A DNA stretch of 14,410 bases, taken from Bacteroidota bacterium (GTDB taxonomy: Bacteria > Bacteroidota > Bacteroidia > Flavobacteriales > Flavobacteriaceae). Location: positions 1 to 14,410 of the forward strand of contig JAACDY010000134.1 in the NCBI GenBank assembly GCA_009936675.1. The letters are read 5' to 3'. The notes beneath the pieces were generated by a model. The model was given only the letters and a program-made list of their open reading frames with translations, did not search any database and had not been told where the DNA came from. Positions 6,589 to 14,119 of this stretch are shown one piece after another. Every line of letters starts with the position of its first letter. Position 1 is the first letter of the stretch. The position numbers and the translations under genes were made by a program.

Positions 6589-7883
6589 CATCGGTTCTGG
6601 TTTGGTTTAGGAATGATTTAAGGGTAGAAGATCATCAGGGATTACAACAAGCCTTGGCTTCTCAAAAAAGAGTAATTGCTTACTATTCTTTTTCTCCTAA
6701 ACTATTTCAACCCACTGCATGGGGTTTTAAGAAAACTGAAAAATACAGAGCTCAGTTTCTAATAGAGAGTGTTGCAGCGCTTAAAACTGCACTGCAAGAG
6801 CTGAACATTTCTCTGATCATAGACCTAGACGCAGCAGAGGACTCGTTGGCCGATTACCTACAACAATATGATGTTCAAACGGTTTATTTGCAAGAGGAAT
6901 GGACAGACGAAGAAAAAAAAGAAGAAATTGCCGTTGCATCAAAAGCCAGTTCCTCCATCCAATGGATTCGACATTACGAACAATTTTTGTTTCATCCTGA
7001 TGAGCTCACTTTTTCAATCCAACAAACGCCCGAAGTATTCGGTAATTTCAGGAGGAAATGTGAAAAAGAAGTCACCGTAAGACCCCTTATTTCCTCAAAC
7101 CAACCCCTAGCAAAAACCAACAGAATCGCACTTGATCATCCCCTCCCTCATCTTTCCGATTTGGGTTTGGAAGGTTTTGAAACAGATGCTCGATCAGCTT
7201 TCCCTTTTCGGGGAGGAACTCAAAATGCCATACAACGATTGGAACATTATTTTTGGAACAGCAAAAAACTATCCTATTACAAAAACACCCGCAACGGGCT
7301 CTTGGGTACGGACTACAGTTCAAAGTTCTCCCCTTGGCTGGCCAATGGTTCTCTTTCTCCAAAAATGATTTACTGGGAAATCAAACGCTACGAAAGTGAA
7401 ATCCAAAAAAACCAATCCACTTATTGGCTCATTTTTGAATTGATCTGGAGGGATTATTTTAAATACATTTCTTTGAAACACGGAAACAAAATCTTTCAAC
7501 TCGGAGGGATTTTGGAAAGAGACTACCGCTGGGAGACTGACACAAAAAGATTCGAGCAATGGGCCGAAGGACAGACCCCCGAGTCTTTTGTCAATGCCAA
7601 TATGGTCGAGATGAAAAAAACGGGATGGATGAGTAATCGCGGACGACAAAATGTGGCCAGTTACTTTGCCAAAGATATGAAGATGGACTGGCGCATGGGA
7701 GCAGCCTACTTTGAATCGCTATTGCTGGACTATGATGTTCATAGCAATTATGGCAATTGGATGTATGTTTCGGGAGTGGGCAACGATCCCCGAGACAGAA
7801 AATTTGATGTACGATGGCAAGCCGAACGCTATGATGCCAAGAGGAAATTTCAGAACCTCTGGCTTCAAAAAACCTTATTTTGA
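6573..7883 (+). CDS. DASH family cryptochrome
   Basis: This 436-residue protein has an N-terminal antenna-type domain (VLVWFRNDLRVEDH) and a FAD-binding C-terminal domain with the CRY-DASH signatures TGWMSNRGRQNVASYF (350-365), MDWRMGAAYFESLL and HSNYGNWMYVSGVGNDPRD. The Trp triad is intact by alignment (W320, W373, W396). CRY-DASH proteins repair CPDs mainly in single-stranded DNA and may also signal light; which applies here is unknown. An oddity is that the usual FVDANMRE motif reads FVNANMVE (N341, V345), altering a normally acidic position near the flavin site. There is no C-terminal extension. ATG 6573 lies inside the end of the DUF2256 gene; the TGA shares a base with the next ATG. Confidence 0.95.
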   Translation: MSESIASVLVWFRNDLRVEDHQGLQQALASQKRVIAYYSFSPKLFQPTAWGFKKTEKYRAQFLIESVAALKTALQELNISLIIDLDAAEDSLADYLQQYDVQTVYLQEEWTDEEKKEEIAVASKASSSIQWIRHYEQFLFHPDELTFSIQQTPEVFGNFRRKCEKEVTVRPLISSNQPLAKTNRIALDHPLPHLSDLGLEGFETDARSAFPFRGGTQNAIQRLEHYFWNSKKLSYYKNTRNGLLGTDYSSKFSPWLANGSLSPKMIYWEIKRYESEIQKNQSTYWLIFELIWRDYFKYISLKHGNKIFQLGGILERDYRWETDTKRFEQWAEGQTPESFVNANMVEMKKTGWMSNRGRQNVASYFAKDMKMDWRMGAAYFESLLLDYDVHSNYGNWMYVSGVGNDPRDRKFDVRWQAERYDAKRKFQNLWLQKTLF

Positions 7884-9415
7884 TGAAACTGAGACTACTG
7901 TTGGGCGATCAATTGAACTTGAAACACTCTTGGTTTGACAAGCAAGAGGACAACACCTTTTATGTACTCTATGAATTACATCAGGAGACGCATTATGTGA
8001 TTCATCACATTCAAAAAATAGTTGCTTTTTTTTCTGCCATGCGGGCTTTTGCCTCAGACCTCCAAAAACAAGGTCACCAAGTACTCTATTTTGACATCAA
8101 CAGTCCAGCTTCCAAAAAGTCTTTAGAGGACAATATCAAAGACCTTATTGCCGAAAAAGGATTTACAAAATTCGAATATCAACTCCCCGATGAATACCGT
8201 TTGGACCAACAACTCAAGTCCATAAGTAACCACATCGACATCCCTTCAGAAAGTTTTGATACTGAGCACTTTTTGACCACCAGAGAGGATCTAAAATCTT
8301 TTTTTGAAGGCAAAAAACAATTGATCATGGAGTTCTTCTACCGCGATATGCGGAAGAAATTTGATTTATTGATGGAACAAGGAAAACCTTTGGGGGGACA
8401 GTGGAATTTTGACAAAAACAACCGCAAGAAATGGAAAGGCAATCCCGCCATTCCACCCCCCTTCAGGACCAAGAATCAAGGAAATCAAGAAGTCTATAAG
8501 TCCATCACCCAAGCTGGGATCAAATCCATAGGAACTTATGATGCTGAAAACTATCTTTTCCCCGCCAATAGGACTGAAGCCTTGGAGCAATTGGATTATT
8601 TCTGTAAACACCTATTGGTTCATTTTGGGGATTATCAAGATGCCATGCATACGGCACAACGCAACCTCTTCCACTCCAGAATTTCTTTTGCCCTAAATAC
8701 CAAAATACTCCATCCTATGGAGGTAATGAAAGTGGTGATTGATCACTACCACAAAAATCCTGAAGCCATAGCGCTTTCTCAAGTAGAAGGGTTTGTAAGG
8801 CAAATATTGGGTTGGCGCGAATACATGCGGGGGATCTATTGGCGAGAAATGCCCGACTACAAAAGCCGAAACCAACTCGAAAATTTCAATCAACTTCCCG
8901 ACTTCTTTTGGACGGGAAAAACAAAAATGAATTGCCTTAAAGAAAGCATTACGGATTCTTTGGAAACTGCCTATGCCCACCACATTCAGCGATTGATGAT
9001 CACCGGCAATTTTGCTTTGTTGATTCAGTGCCATCCCGATGAGGTAGATGATTGGTATTTGGGCATCTATGCCGATGCAATAGAATGGGTACAGTTACCC
9101 AACACCCGTGGCATGAGCCAATGGGCCGATGGTGGTATTGTGTCCACCAAACCCTATGTCTCTTCGGGTGCCTACATCCACAAAATGAGCAACTACTGTG
9201 AGGGATGTCAATATGATCGATCCAAAAGAACAGGCGAAAACGCTTGCCCTTTCAACAGTCTCTACTGGAATTTTTTGGACGATAAAAAAGAACATTTCCA
9301 AAAAAACAATCGCATGGCCATGATGTTGCGTTTATTGGAAAAAATCCCCGCCTTAGAAAAGGAAGAAATCAAAAACAGGGCATTGTCCGTCATTGAAAAT
9401 CCAGATGCATTTTGA
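7883..9415 (+). CDS. Iron-sulfur bacterial (6-4) photolyase / FeS-BCP cryptochrome
   Basis: This 510-residue protein is of the PhrB (Agrobacterium)/CryB type. Four Cys for a [4Fe-4S] cluster are present at C351, C439, C442 and C455 (MNCLKES; NYCEGCQYD; ENACPFN), almost the same positions as C350, C438, C441 and C454 of Agrobacterium PhrB. The conserved AYAHHIQRLM (H366/H367, with the catalytic His of (6-4) repair), DDWYLGIYADAIEW and the LRLLLGDQLN start also fit. The expected role is light-driven repair of (6-4) photoproducts; the family commonly uses dimethyl-ribityllumazine as antenna. The ATG at 7883 (TGATG with the DASH stop) is preferred over the TTG at 7880. The last 11 nt overlap the next gene. 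Confidence 0.95.
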   Translation: MKLRLLLGDQLNLKHSWFDKQEDNTFYVLYELHQETHYVIHHIQKIVAFFSAMRAFASDLQKQGHQVLYFDINSPASKKSLEDNIKDLIAEKGFTKFEYQLPDEYRLDQQLKSISNHIDIPSESFDTEHFLTTREDLKSFFEGKKQLIMEFFYRDMRKKFDLLMEQGKPLGGQWNFDKNNRKKWKGNPAIPPPFRTKNQGNQEVYKSITQAGIKSIGTYDAENYLFPANRTEALEQLDYFCKHLLVHFGDYQDAMHTAQRNLFHSRISFALNTKILHPMEVMKVVIDHYHKNPEAIALSQVEGFVRQILGWREYMRGIYWREMPDYKSRNQLENFNQLPDFFWTGKTKMNCLKESITDSLETAYAHHIQRLMITGNFALLIQCHPDEVDDWYLGIYADAIEWVQLPNTRGMSQWADGGIVSTKPYVSSGAYIHKMSNYCEGCQYDRSKRTGENACPFNSLYWNFLDDKKEHFQKNNRMAMMLRLLEKIPALEKEEIKNRALSVIENPDAF

Positions 9416-10892
9416 TTTAGAACCCATACAAATAGTTTGGTTAAAAAGGGACCTCCGCCTCGAGGATCACCCTCCCCTCACCCATGCCCTAAAATCGGGG
9501 CGAAGGACACTGCTGCTATTTGTATTGGAAGACCTGTTGTTGGAAGACCCTCATTGCAGCCCACGTCATTTTGACTTCATCAAACAATCAATTTGCGCAC
9601 TCAATGAAGCATTAAAAGCCTTTAACACTAAGGTCCTAACCGCCCAAGGAAAGGTCATCAGCGTATTGGAATCTATTTCAAGGGAATACCGCATCGAAAA
9701 AATATGGGCCCACCAAGAAACGGGAGTAATGGTCACCTACCAAAGAGATTTAGCTGTGATGCGATGGTGCCAAAAAGAAAAAATATCTTTTGAAGAAAAA
9801 CACCAACAAGGAGTGTTTAGAGGAATAAAAAACCGTGTGAAATGGTTGCAAAAATGGGATGTTTTGATGAACCAACCCATTGAAAAAACTCCCTTGAAAA
9901 AGGAGTCTTTGATTTCAAAAAGAGAAATTGATCGATTGTCATTGGGCATAGATGAATCAGCACTCCAAACCGAAAAACACTCCTTGCGACAAGCAGGAGG
10001 CACCCACAATGCAGTACGTTATCTCCACTCATTCTTTAAAGAGCGTTACCGCAATTACCAAAAACACATTTCCAAACCCGATTTGTCTCGCAGGGCCTGC
10101 AGTCGCTTGTCCCCATACCTGGCTTTTGGGAACCTTTCGATGCGACAAGTTTTGCAAAAAACCGAATACGAAACCTCAATCGGCAACAAAAGTTTTGCCC
10201 TCAAAGCCTTTGGTTCTCGTCTCAGATGGCAATCTCACTTTATCCAAAAATTTGAAATGGAGTGCTCCATGGAGTTTGAATGCATCAACAAGGGCTATCA
10301 AAAATTGGAAAAACCCATTAACAAAGCTTACATCAATGCCTGGGAAAAAGGAAATACGGGTGTACCGTTGGTCGATGCGGCCATGCGCTGTTTGGTCCAA
10401 ACGGGCTATTTGAATTTCAGAATGCGTGCGTTGGTGGTTTCTTTTTTTTGCCACCATTTGTGGCAACCCTGGCAGGCCTGTGCTCATTTTTTGGCCAGAC
10501 AATTTTTGGATTTCGAAGCGGGTATCCATTACCCTCAACTGCAAATGCAAGCGGGGGTAACAGGCATTAATATGCTGAGAATCTACAACCCTGTCAAAAA
10601 CGGACCAGAACACGACCCCAAAGGATTGTTTGTAAAACAATGGATTCCTGAGCTGAAAAACCTCCCCGAGGAAATGATTCATACCCCTTGGGAACTCACT
10701 CCCATAGAAGCTGGGGTATATAATTTTGAGCTTGGAAAAACCTATCCCCACCCTATTGTGGATCTTCAAAAAGCGAGAAAACACGCCACCAGTGCTCTTT
10801 GGCCTTTGTCCAAAAGCACTCCCGTTAGAAAAGAAGGAAAAAGAATTTTGGCCAAACACACCCTTGCTGACCGAAACAGTTTGATGAGATAG
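9405..10892 (+). CDS. Divergent photolyase/cryptochrome homologue of unknown function
   Basis: This 495-residue protein (ATG 9405; a TTG at 9393 is possible) has a photolyase antenna domain start (IVWLKRDLRLEDHPPL) and a FAD_binding_7-like domain: GGTHNAVRYLHSFF, SRLSPYLAFGNLS, TGVPLVDAAMRCL, RIYNPVKNG. Key positions differ from photolyases by gapless eye alignment to E. coli: E274 is R272, N341 is F338, N378 is G373, W382 is P377 and W384 is L379 (segment GIHYPQLQMQAG), and W306 is K303 or so; W359 is kept as W356. The Trp triad and CPD contacts thus seem lost, while the fold and several FAD-pocket residues remain. I recognise this HYxQxQMQxGxTG pattern as a widespread but poorly studied bacterial subfamily, often labelled deoxyribodipyrimidine photolyase. 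DNA repair should not be assumed. It overlaps the FeS photolyase gene by 11 nt. Confidence 0.85.
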   Translation: MHFDLEPIQIVWLKRDLRLEDHPPLTHALKSGRRTLLLFVLEDLLLEDPHCSPRHFDFIKQSICALNEALKAFNTKVLTAQGKVISVLESISREYRIEKIWAHQETGVMVTYQRDLAVMRWCQKEKISFEEKHQQGVFRGIKNRVKWLQKWDVLMNQPIEKTPLKKESLISKREIDRLSLGIDESALQTEKHSLRQAGGTHNAVRYLHSFFKERYRNYQKHISKPDLSRRACSRLSPYLAFGNLSMRQVLQKTEYETSIGNKSFALKAFGSRLRWQSHFIQKFEMECSMEFECINKGYQKLEKPINKAYINAWEKGNTGVPLVDAAMRCLVQTGYLNFRMRALVVSFFCHHLWQPWQACAHFLARQFLDFEAGIHYPQLQMQAGVTGINMLRIYNPVKNGPEHDPKGLFVKQWIPELKNLPEEMIHTPWELTPIEAGVYNFELGKTYPHPIVDLQKARKHATSALWPLSKSTPVRKEGKRILAKHTLADRNSLMR

Positions 10893-10918
10893 AAGATGGC
10901 TATAAAATATAAAAATCG

Positions 10919-11206
10919 ATGAAAAAACAGCTCGACTTGAAACCGGAACAAATAGACCGGGTCATTGAAATGGCTTGGGAAGACCGTACGCCCTTTGATG
11001 CCATTAAGCTACAGTTTGGACTCAAGGAAGAGGAAGTTATTCGAATGATGCGACGGGAGATGAAATCCAGCAGCTTTAAAATGTGGAGAGAGAGGGTTCA
11101 AGGTCGAAAAACTAAACACCTCAAACAGCGAGGAACTCAGGTGTATCGTTTCAAATGCAGTCGTCAAAGGGGAATCAGTAACAACAAAGTCTCCAAACGA
11201 AAGTAG
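10919..11206 (+). CDS. TIGR03643/DUF2805 family small protein
   Basis: This 95-residue protein has a helical N-terminal core, DRVIEMAWEDRTPFDAI, QFGLKEEEVIRMMRREM and SSFKMWRERVQGRKTKH, matching the TIGR03643 (DUF2805) family, followed by a basic tail (RFKCSRQRGISNNKVSKRK). The segment DAIKLQFGLKEEEVIRMMR resembles a helix-turn-helix, so DNA binding is possible but unproven. The family commonly co-occurs with photolyase and DUF2256 genes, as here. It is the last gene of the operon, 26 nt after the divergent photolyase homologue, and converges with the CarboxypepD_reg gene with an 11-nt gap and no visible terminator. Confidence 0.85.
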   Translation: MKKQLDLKPEQIDRVIEMAWEDRTPFDAIKLQFGLKEEEVIRMMRREMKSSSFKMWRERVQGRKTKHLKQRGTQVYRFKCSRQRGISNNKVSKRK

Positions 11207-11217
11207 TCAAATAATAA

Positions 11218-12045
11218 TCAATACCTGACCTCTACATTCATGCCCACACTGGCAGTGCCCACTTTGGACCAAGTTCCTTGACTAACTTCGCGAGCGATCA
11301 AAGGAGACCCAAAAAAGCCCCCGGAAAAAAAGAGATTTCCTGGCCCCAAATCCTCTATCCATTCGATCGCAACAAAAAAGTCTTGATCGATCACTATTTC
11401 ATAAGTGCTCAAGTCTTTGGTAATAATGCCAGATTCAATATCGGTTTCGATGAGGATGTTTTGATCCAAAAGTGTTTTGGCAGGCATTCCGTTTTCAACG
11501 GTATAAAAATTGAGTCGAAACCGCAATGGAAAAAAGTCGTTTTGGACGATAGAAATATTGAATTTTTTGAGGATCATGGGGCGTTTTCTTTGACGCACCA
11601 CAAATCCCATTTCGTTTCCTAGTCGGTTGGTGGTAAAAGCCGCATAGATCATCTTGGAGGTGGTTTTATTACCCAAAATTTTGTTTTCAAATTTTGTGCG
11701 CTGGGTACTAACCACCACTTCATCCAAGGCAGTAGTTTCTTCGGCCATTGGAATAAAGAAAAGGTCTTGTTCGATATAATCTTTTAGGGAGTACTCTATG
11801 GTTTGGAACCCGATCATGGATAACCGCAACAGTGCATTTGTATCTACCCCATCGGACACCTCAAATTCAAAAAATCCCTCTTCGTCAGTAACAGTTCCTA
11901 GGTTGAGATCGACCAACCCAACATTGACATAGGGCAGTGGCTGTCGGCTATCGGCATCAATTATTTGACCGGCAATAGAAGTCTGTGCAAAACCAAAAAG
12001 CGGCAGTATACAAAAATAGAGCAGTAAGAAAAAAGACTTGGGCAT
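11218..12045 (-). CDS. Exported carboxypeptidase-regulatory-like domain protein
   Basis: This 275-residue protein has a signal peptide (MPKSFFLLLYFCILPLFGFAQ) and a CarboxypepD_reg-like beta sandwich at about residues 22-105 (SIAGQIIDADSRQPLPYVNV; GTVTDEEGFFEFEV). Next come LDEVVVSTQRT, a linker like that preceding TonB-dependent receptor plugs, and then an unassigned beta-rich region to the end (KKFNISIVQNDFFPLRFRLN; IVIDQDFFVAIEWIEDLG). There is no plug or barrel, so this is not a SusC-type transporter; similar stand-alone proteins are widespread in Bacteroidota. It is probably periplasmic or outer-membrane associated. It is 18 nt downstream of murA and probably in the same transcript. Confidence 0.85.
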   Translation of the reverse strand: MPKSFFLLLYFCILPLFGFAQTSIAGQIIDADSRQPLPYVNVGLVDLNLGTVTDEEGFFEFEVSDGVDTNALLRLSMIGFQTIEYSLKDYIEQDLFFIPMAEETTALDEVVVSTQRTKFENKILGNKTTSKMIYAAFTTNRLGNEMGFVVRQRKRPMILKKFNISIVQNDFFPLRFRLNFYTVENGMPAKTLLDQNILIETDIESGIITKDLSTYEIVIDQDFFVAIEWIEDLGPGNLFFSGGFFGSPLIAREVSQGTWSKVGTASVGMNVEVRY

Positions 12046-12063
12046 GGGGAGAGTAAAAGCTAT

Positions 12064-13377
12064 TTAGGAGTCAATACGTTCGATTTTAGCCCCTATTTTT
12101 TGAAGTCGTTGTACAATGTTTTCATAACCGCGATCGATTTGCTCGATATTGAAGATGGTACTGGTTCCTTTTGCGGAAAGTGCGGCAATCAAAAGGGAAA
12201 TTCCAGCCCTGATATCGGGGGAGGTCATCACCGTAGCCTTGAGTTGCGATTTAAAGTCATGTCCTATCACCGTTGCACGGTGGGGGTCGCACAAAATAAT
12301 TTTGGCCCCCATATCAATGAGTTTATCGACAAATAACAGTCGGCTTTCAAACATTTTTTGGTGGATCAATACACTTCCTCGGGCTTGGGTGGCTACGACC
12401 AAAACAATACTGAGCAGGTCGGGGGTAAAACCGGGCCAAGGGGCGTCAGATACGGTCAATATAGAACCATCGATATAACTCTGAATCTCATAGCCGTTTT
12501 CATGAGCAGGAATAAAAATATCATCTCCTTTTCTTTCAAGCTGAATTCCGAGTTTTGAGAATACATTGGGAATTTGACCCAAATCATCCCAACTGACATT
12601 TTGAATGGTGATTTCACTTTTGGTCATCGCTGCCAACCCAATCCAACTTCCTATTTCAACCATATCGGGCAGTATGTGGTGTTCTGTTCCTGACAAAGAG
12701 CTTACTCCTTCAATGGTGAGGAGGTTGGAGCCTACACCAGCAATTTTAGCCCCCATACTGTTCAACATTTTACACAATTGTTGCAGATAGGGCTCACAGG
12801 CAGCATTGTAGATGGTGGTGGTTCCATTGGCCAAAACCGCAGCCATTACAATATTGGCTGTTCCTGTTACAGAAGCCTCTTCCAACAAGAGATCTTGTCC
12901 CTGAAGCTGGTCGGCACTTACCGTATAAAAATAGTCTTCTTTGTTATAATGAAAATGAGCCCCCAACAATTTTAGTCCCTCAAAATGGGTATCCAATCTT
13001 CTTCTGCCAATCTTGTCTCCACCCGGACGAGGGATTGACCCCTTGCCGTATTTCGACAACATAGGCCCCACCAGCATTACCGATCCTCTTAACTGCTTAG
13101 CGTGGGTTTTATAATCTTGGGTATCCAGAAAATTGAGATCAACAGCATCGGCAGTAAAAGCATATTTTCCTTTCTCTAGGAAGGTTACTTTTACCCCCAT
13201 TTTTTTGAGGAGTCCTATAAGTTTGTTGACATCAACAATATCGGGGATATTGGAAATGGTAACCGTTTCCTCTGTGAGCAAAACTGCACACAAAATTTGC
13301 AAAGCTTCGTTTTTTGCCCCTTGAGGGGTGATGTTACCTTTTAGACGATGACCTCCTTCAATCTGAAAACTACCCAT
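12064..13377 (-). CDS. murA: UDP-N-acetylglucosamine 1-carboxyvinyltransferase (MurA)
   Basis: This 437-residue cytoplasmic enzyme transfers enolpyruvate from PEP to UDP-GlcNAc, the first committed step of peptidoglycan synthesis. Conserved residues are K22/N23 (PQGAKNEAL), the catalytic loop RPGGDKIGRRRLDTH (117-131), D320 in GFTPDLLS (equivalent to E. coli D305) and R416 in QIDRGYEN (E. coli R397). The length is slightly above E. coli MurA (419). In the loop the usual fosfomycin-reactive Cys (C115 in E. coli) is Asp (D121), as in naturally fosfomycin-insensitive enzymes such as the mycobacterial one; I believe Asp is usual in Bacteroidota. The gene is 12 nt after the DUF4290 gene, a familiar pairing in this phylum. 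Confidence 0.97.
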   Translation of the reverse strand: MGSFQIEGGHRLKGNITPQGAKNEALQILCAVLLTEETVTISNIPDIVDVNKLIGLLKKMGVKVTFLEKGKYAFTADAVDLNFLDTQDYKTHAKQLRGSVMLVGPMLSKYGKGSIPRPGGDKIGRRRLDTHFEGLKLLGAHFHYNKEDYFYTVSADQLQGQDLLLEEASVTGTANIVMAAVLANGTTTIYNAACEPYLQQLCKMLNSMGAKIAGVGSNLLTIEGVSSLSGTEHHILPDMVEIGSWIGLAAMTKSEITIQNVSWDDLGQIPNVFSKLGIQLERKGDDIFIPAHENGYEIQSYIDGSILTVSDAPWPGFTPDLLSIVLVVATQARGSVLIHQKMFESRLLFVDKLIDMGAKIILCDPHRATVIGHDFKSQLKATVMTSPDIRAGISLLIAALSAKGTSTIFNIEQIDRGYENIVQRLQKIGAKIERIDS

Positions 13378-13389
13378 TAAAGCTGTGAA

Positions 13390-14034
13390 TTAATATCTTT
13401 TACGACCGTTGTTTCTTTTGTTCCTCTGTTTTTGATTGCTTTTGGAACCATTGCCATTTTTTGAACGAATTTTAAGAAATTCAGAAGAATCGGTCAGTGG
13501 TAAATCCTCTTCTCTCACCTTTAGTTTATTGTCAGACAATTCCTTTAAGTGGTTGAAAATGACCTCGTCTTGAACCGTATCTTTATTCCAGTTGAGGAAA
13601 CATTTTTTCATATGATTGGCAATGTTGTAAACCAGTGCATGTTTGAGGTCTCCCTCTTCCCAGTTCATTGCTATATTAATCATACTTTTTATATTATTAC
13701 CGTAAAATCGATATTTGGGATTTCGTTGGGGATATGCCAAGCGATCGGGCTTCTGTGCCAGAACCTCTTTTTGGGGTTTCTCATAGGGACTGTCAACATC
13801 CAACTCAAAATTGGACATGATAAAAAGCTGATCCCACAGCTTGTGCTGAAAATCAGGAACATCACGCAAATGAGGGCTCATATTACCCATAATCCCAATA
13901 ACTGCTCTGGCCATTTTATTGCGCTCTTCTCGGTCTTGAGTCTCTAAAATTTGATTGATCATCAACTGAACATGTCTCCCATACTCAGGAATGATCAACT
14001 GGGTTCTTTTGGTATTGTATTGTAATGTTTCCAT
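13390..14034 (-). CDS. DUF4290 domain-containing protein
   Basis: This 214-residue soluble protein starts LQYNTKRTQLIIPEYGRHVQ and contains MARAVIGIMGNMSPHLRD, DFQHKLWDQLFIMSNFELD and RFYGNNIKSMINIAM, which I recognise as the DUF4290 family of Bacteroidota. The C-terminal tail (from about 190) is low-complexity and very basic (Lys, Arg, Asn, Gly, Ser), suggesting contact with RNA or another polyanion; this is inference. No function is known to me. It sits directly upstream of murA (12-nt gap). The 85-nt AT-rich space to the DUF493 gene (14035-14119) may hold its promoter, but I found no full TAnnTTTG match there. Confidence 0.9.
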   Translation of the reverse strand: METLQYNTKRTQLIIPEYGRHVQLMINQILETQDREERNKMARAVIGIMGNMSPHLRDVPDFQHKLWDQLFIMSNFELDVDSPYEKPQKEVLAQKPDRLAYPQRNPKYRFYGNNIKSMINIAMNWEEGDLKHALVYNIANHMKKCFLNWNKDTVQDEVIFNHLKELSDNKLKVREEDLPLTDSSEFLKIRSKNGNGSKSNQKQRNKRNNGRKRY

Positions 14035-14119
14035 GAAGGGAAAAAATTTATATTAAGTGAGGTTGGAATTCTGCAATTTACTAAAATTCAAATAATCCGC
14101 TATTTAATTGCATAATTAA

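Larger units (their letters stand above)
3980..11206 (+). other. Predicted eight-gene photolyase/cryptochrome operon
   Basis: Eight same-strand genes follow each other with junctions of +1, +5, -1, -16, -1, -11 and +26 nt (negative is overlap). Two junctions share a base between stop and start (TAATG at 6452-6456, TGATG at 7881-7885). No terminator-like hairpin was seen inside, and the only promoter-like region found is 3855-3979. This supports one transcript with coupled translation, joining four photolyase-family flavoproteins to four small or accessory proteins. Confidence 0.8.

Noticed and set aside
9393..9404. TTG start extending the fourth photolyase homologue by four residues
   Set aside because: ATG at 9405 is nearby, still overlaps the upstream gene, and TTG starts are uncommon; not excluded.
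9952..10413. 153-codon alternative + frame inside the same gene
   Set aside because: Out-of-frame shadow; the main frame carries all the photolyase motifs.
10176..10859. 227-codon open frame on the - strand inside the divergent photolyase homologue
   Set aside because: Shadow of a strongly recognisable + strand gene; its translation shows no domain and no sensible composition.
10896..10922. Eight-codon ORF (MAIKYKNR) whose TGA overlaps the ATG of the TIGR03643 gene
   Set aside because: Too short and AT-rich to separate from chance; no conserved feature, though it could aid translational coupling.
3980..11206. Recent horizontal transfer or mobile island carrying the photolyase genes
   Set aside because: No integrase, transposase, tRNA or flanking repeats, and base composition looks like the neighbouring genes.
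11204..11230. Terminator between the convergent photolyase operon and CarboxypepD_reg gene
   Set aside because: No stem-loop or T-run is visible in the 11-nt gap or just beyond it.
11218..12045. Truncated SusC/TonB-dependent receptor pseudogene
   Set aside because: It has a CarboxypepD_reg domain and EVVV linker but an intact frame and a natural C-terminus; stand-alone proteins of this type are common in Bacteroidota.
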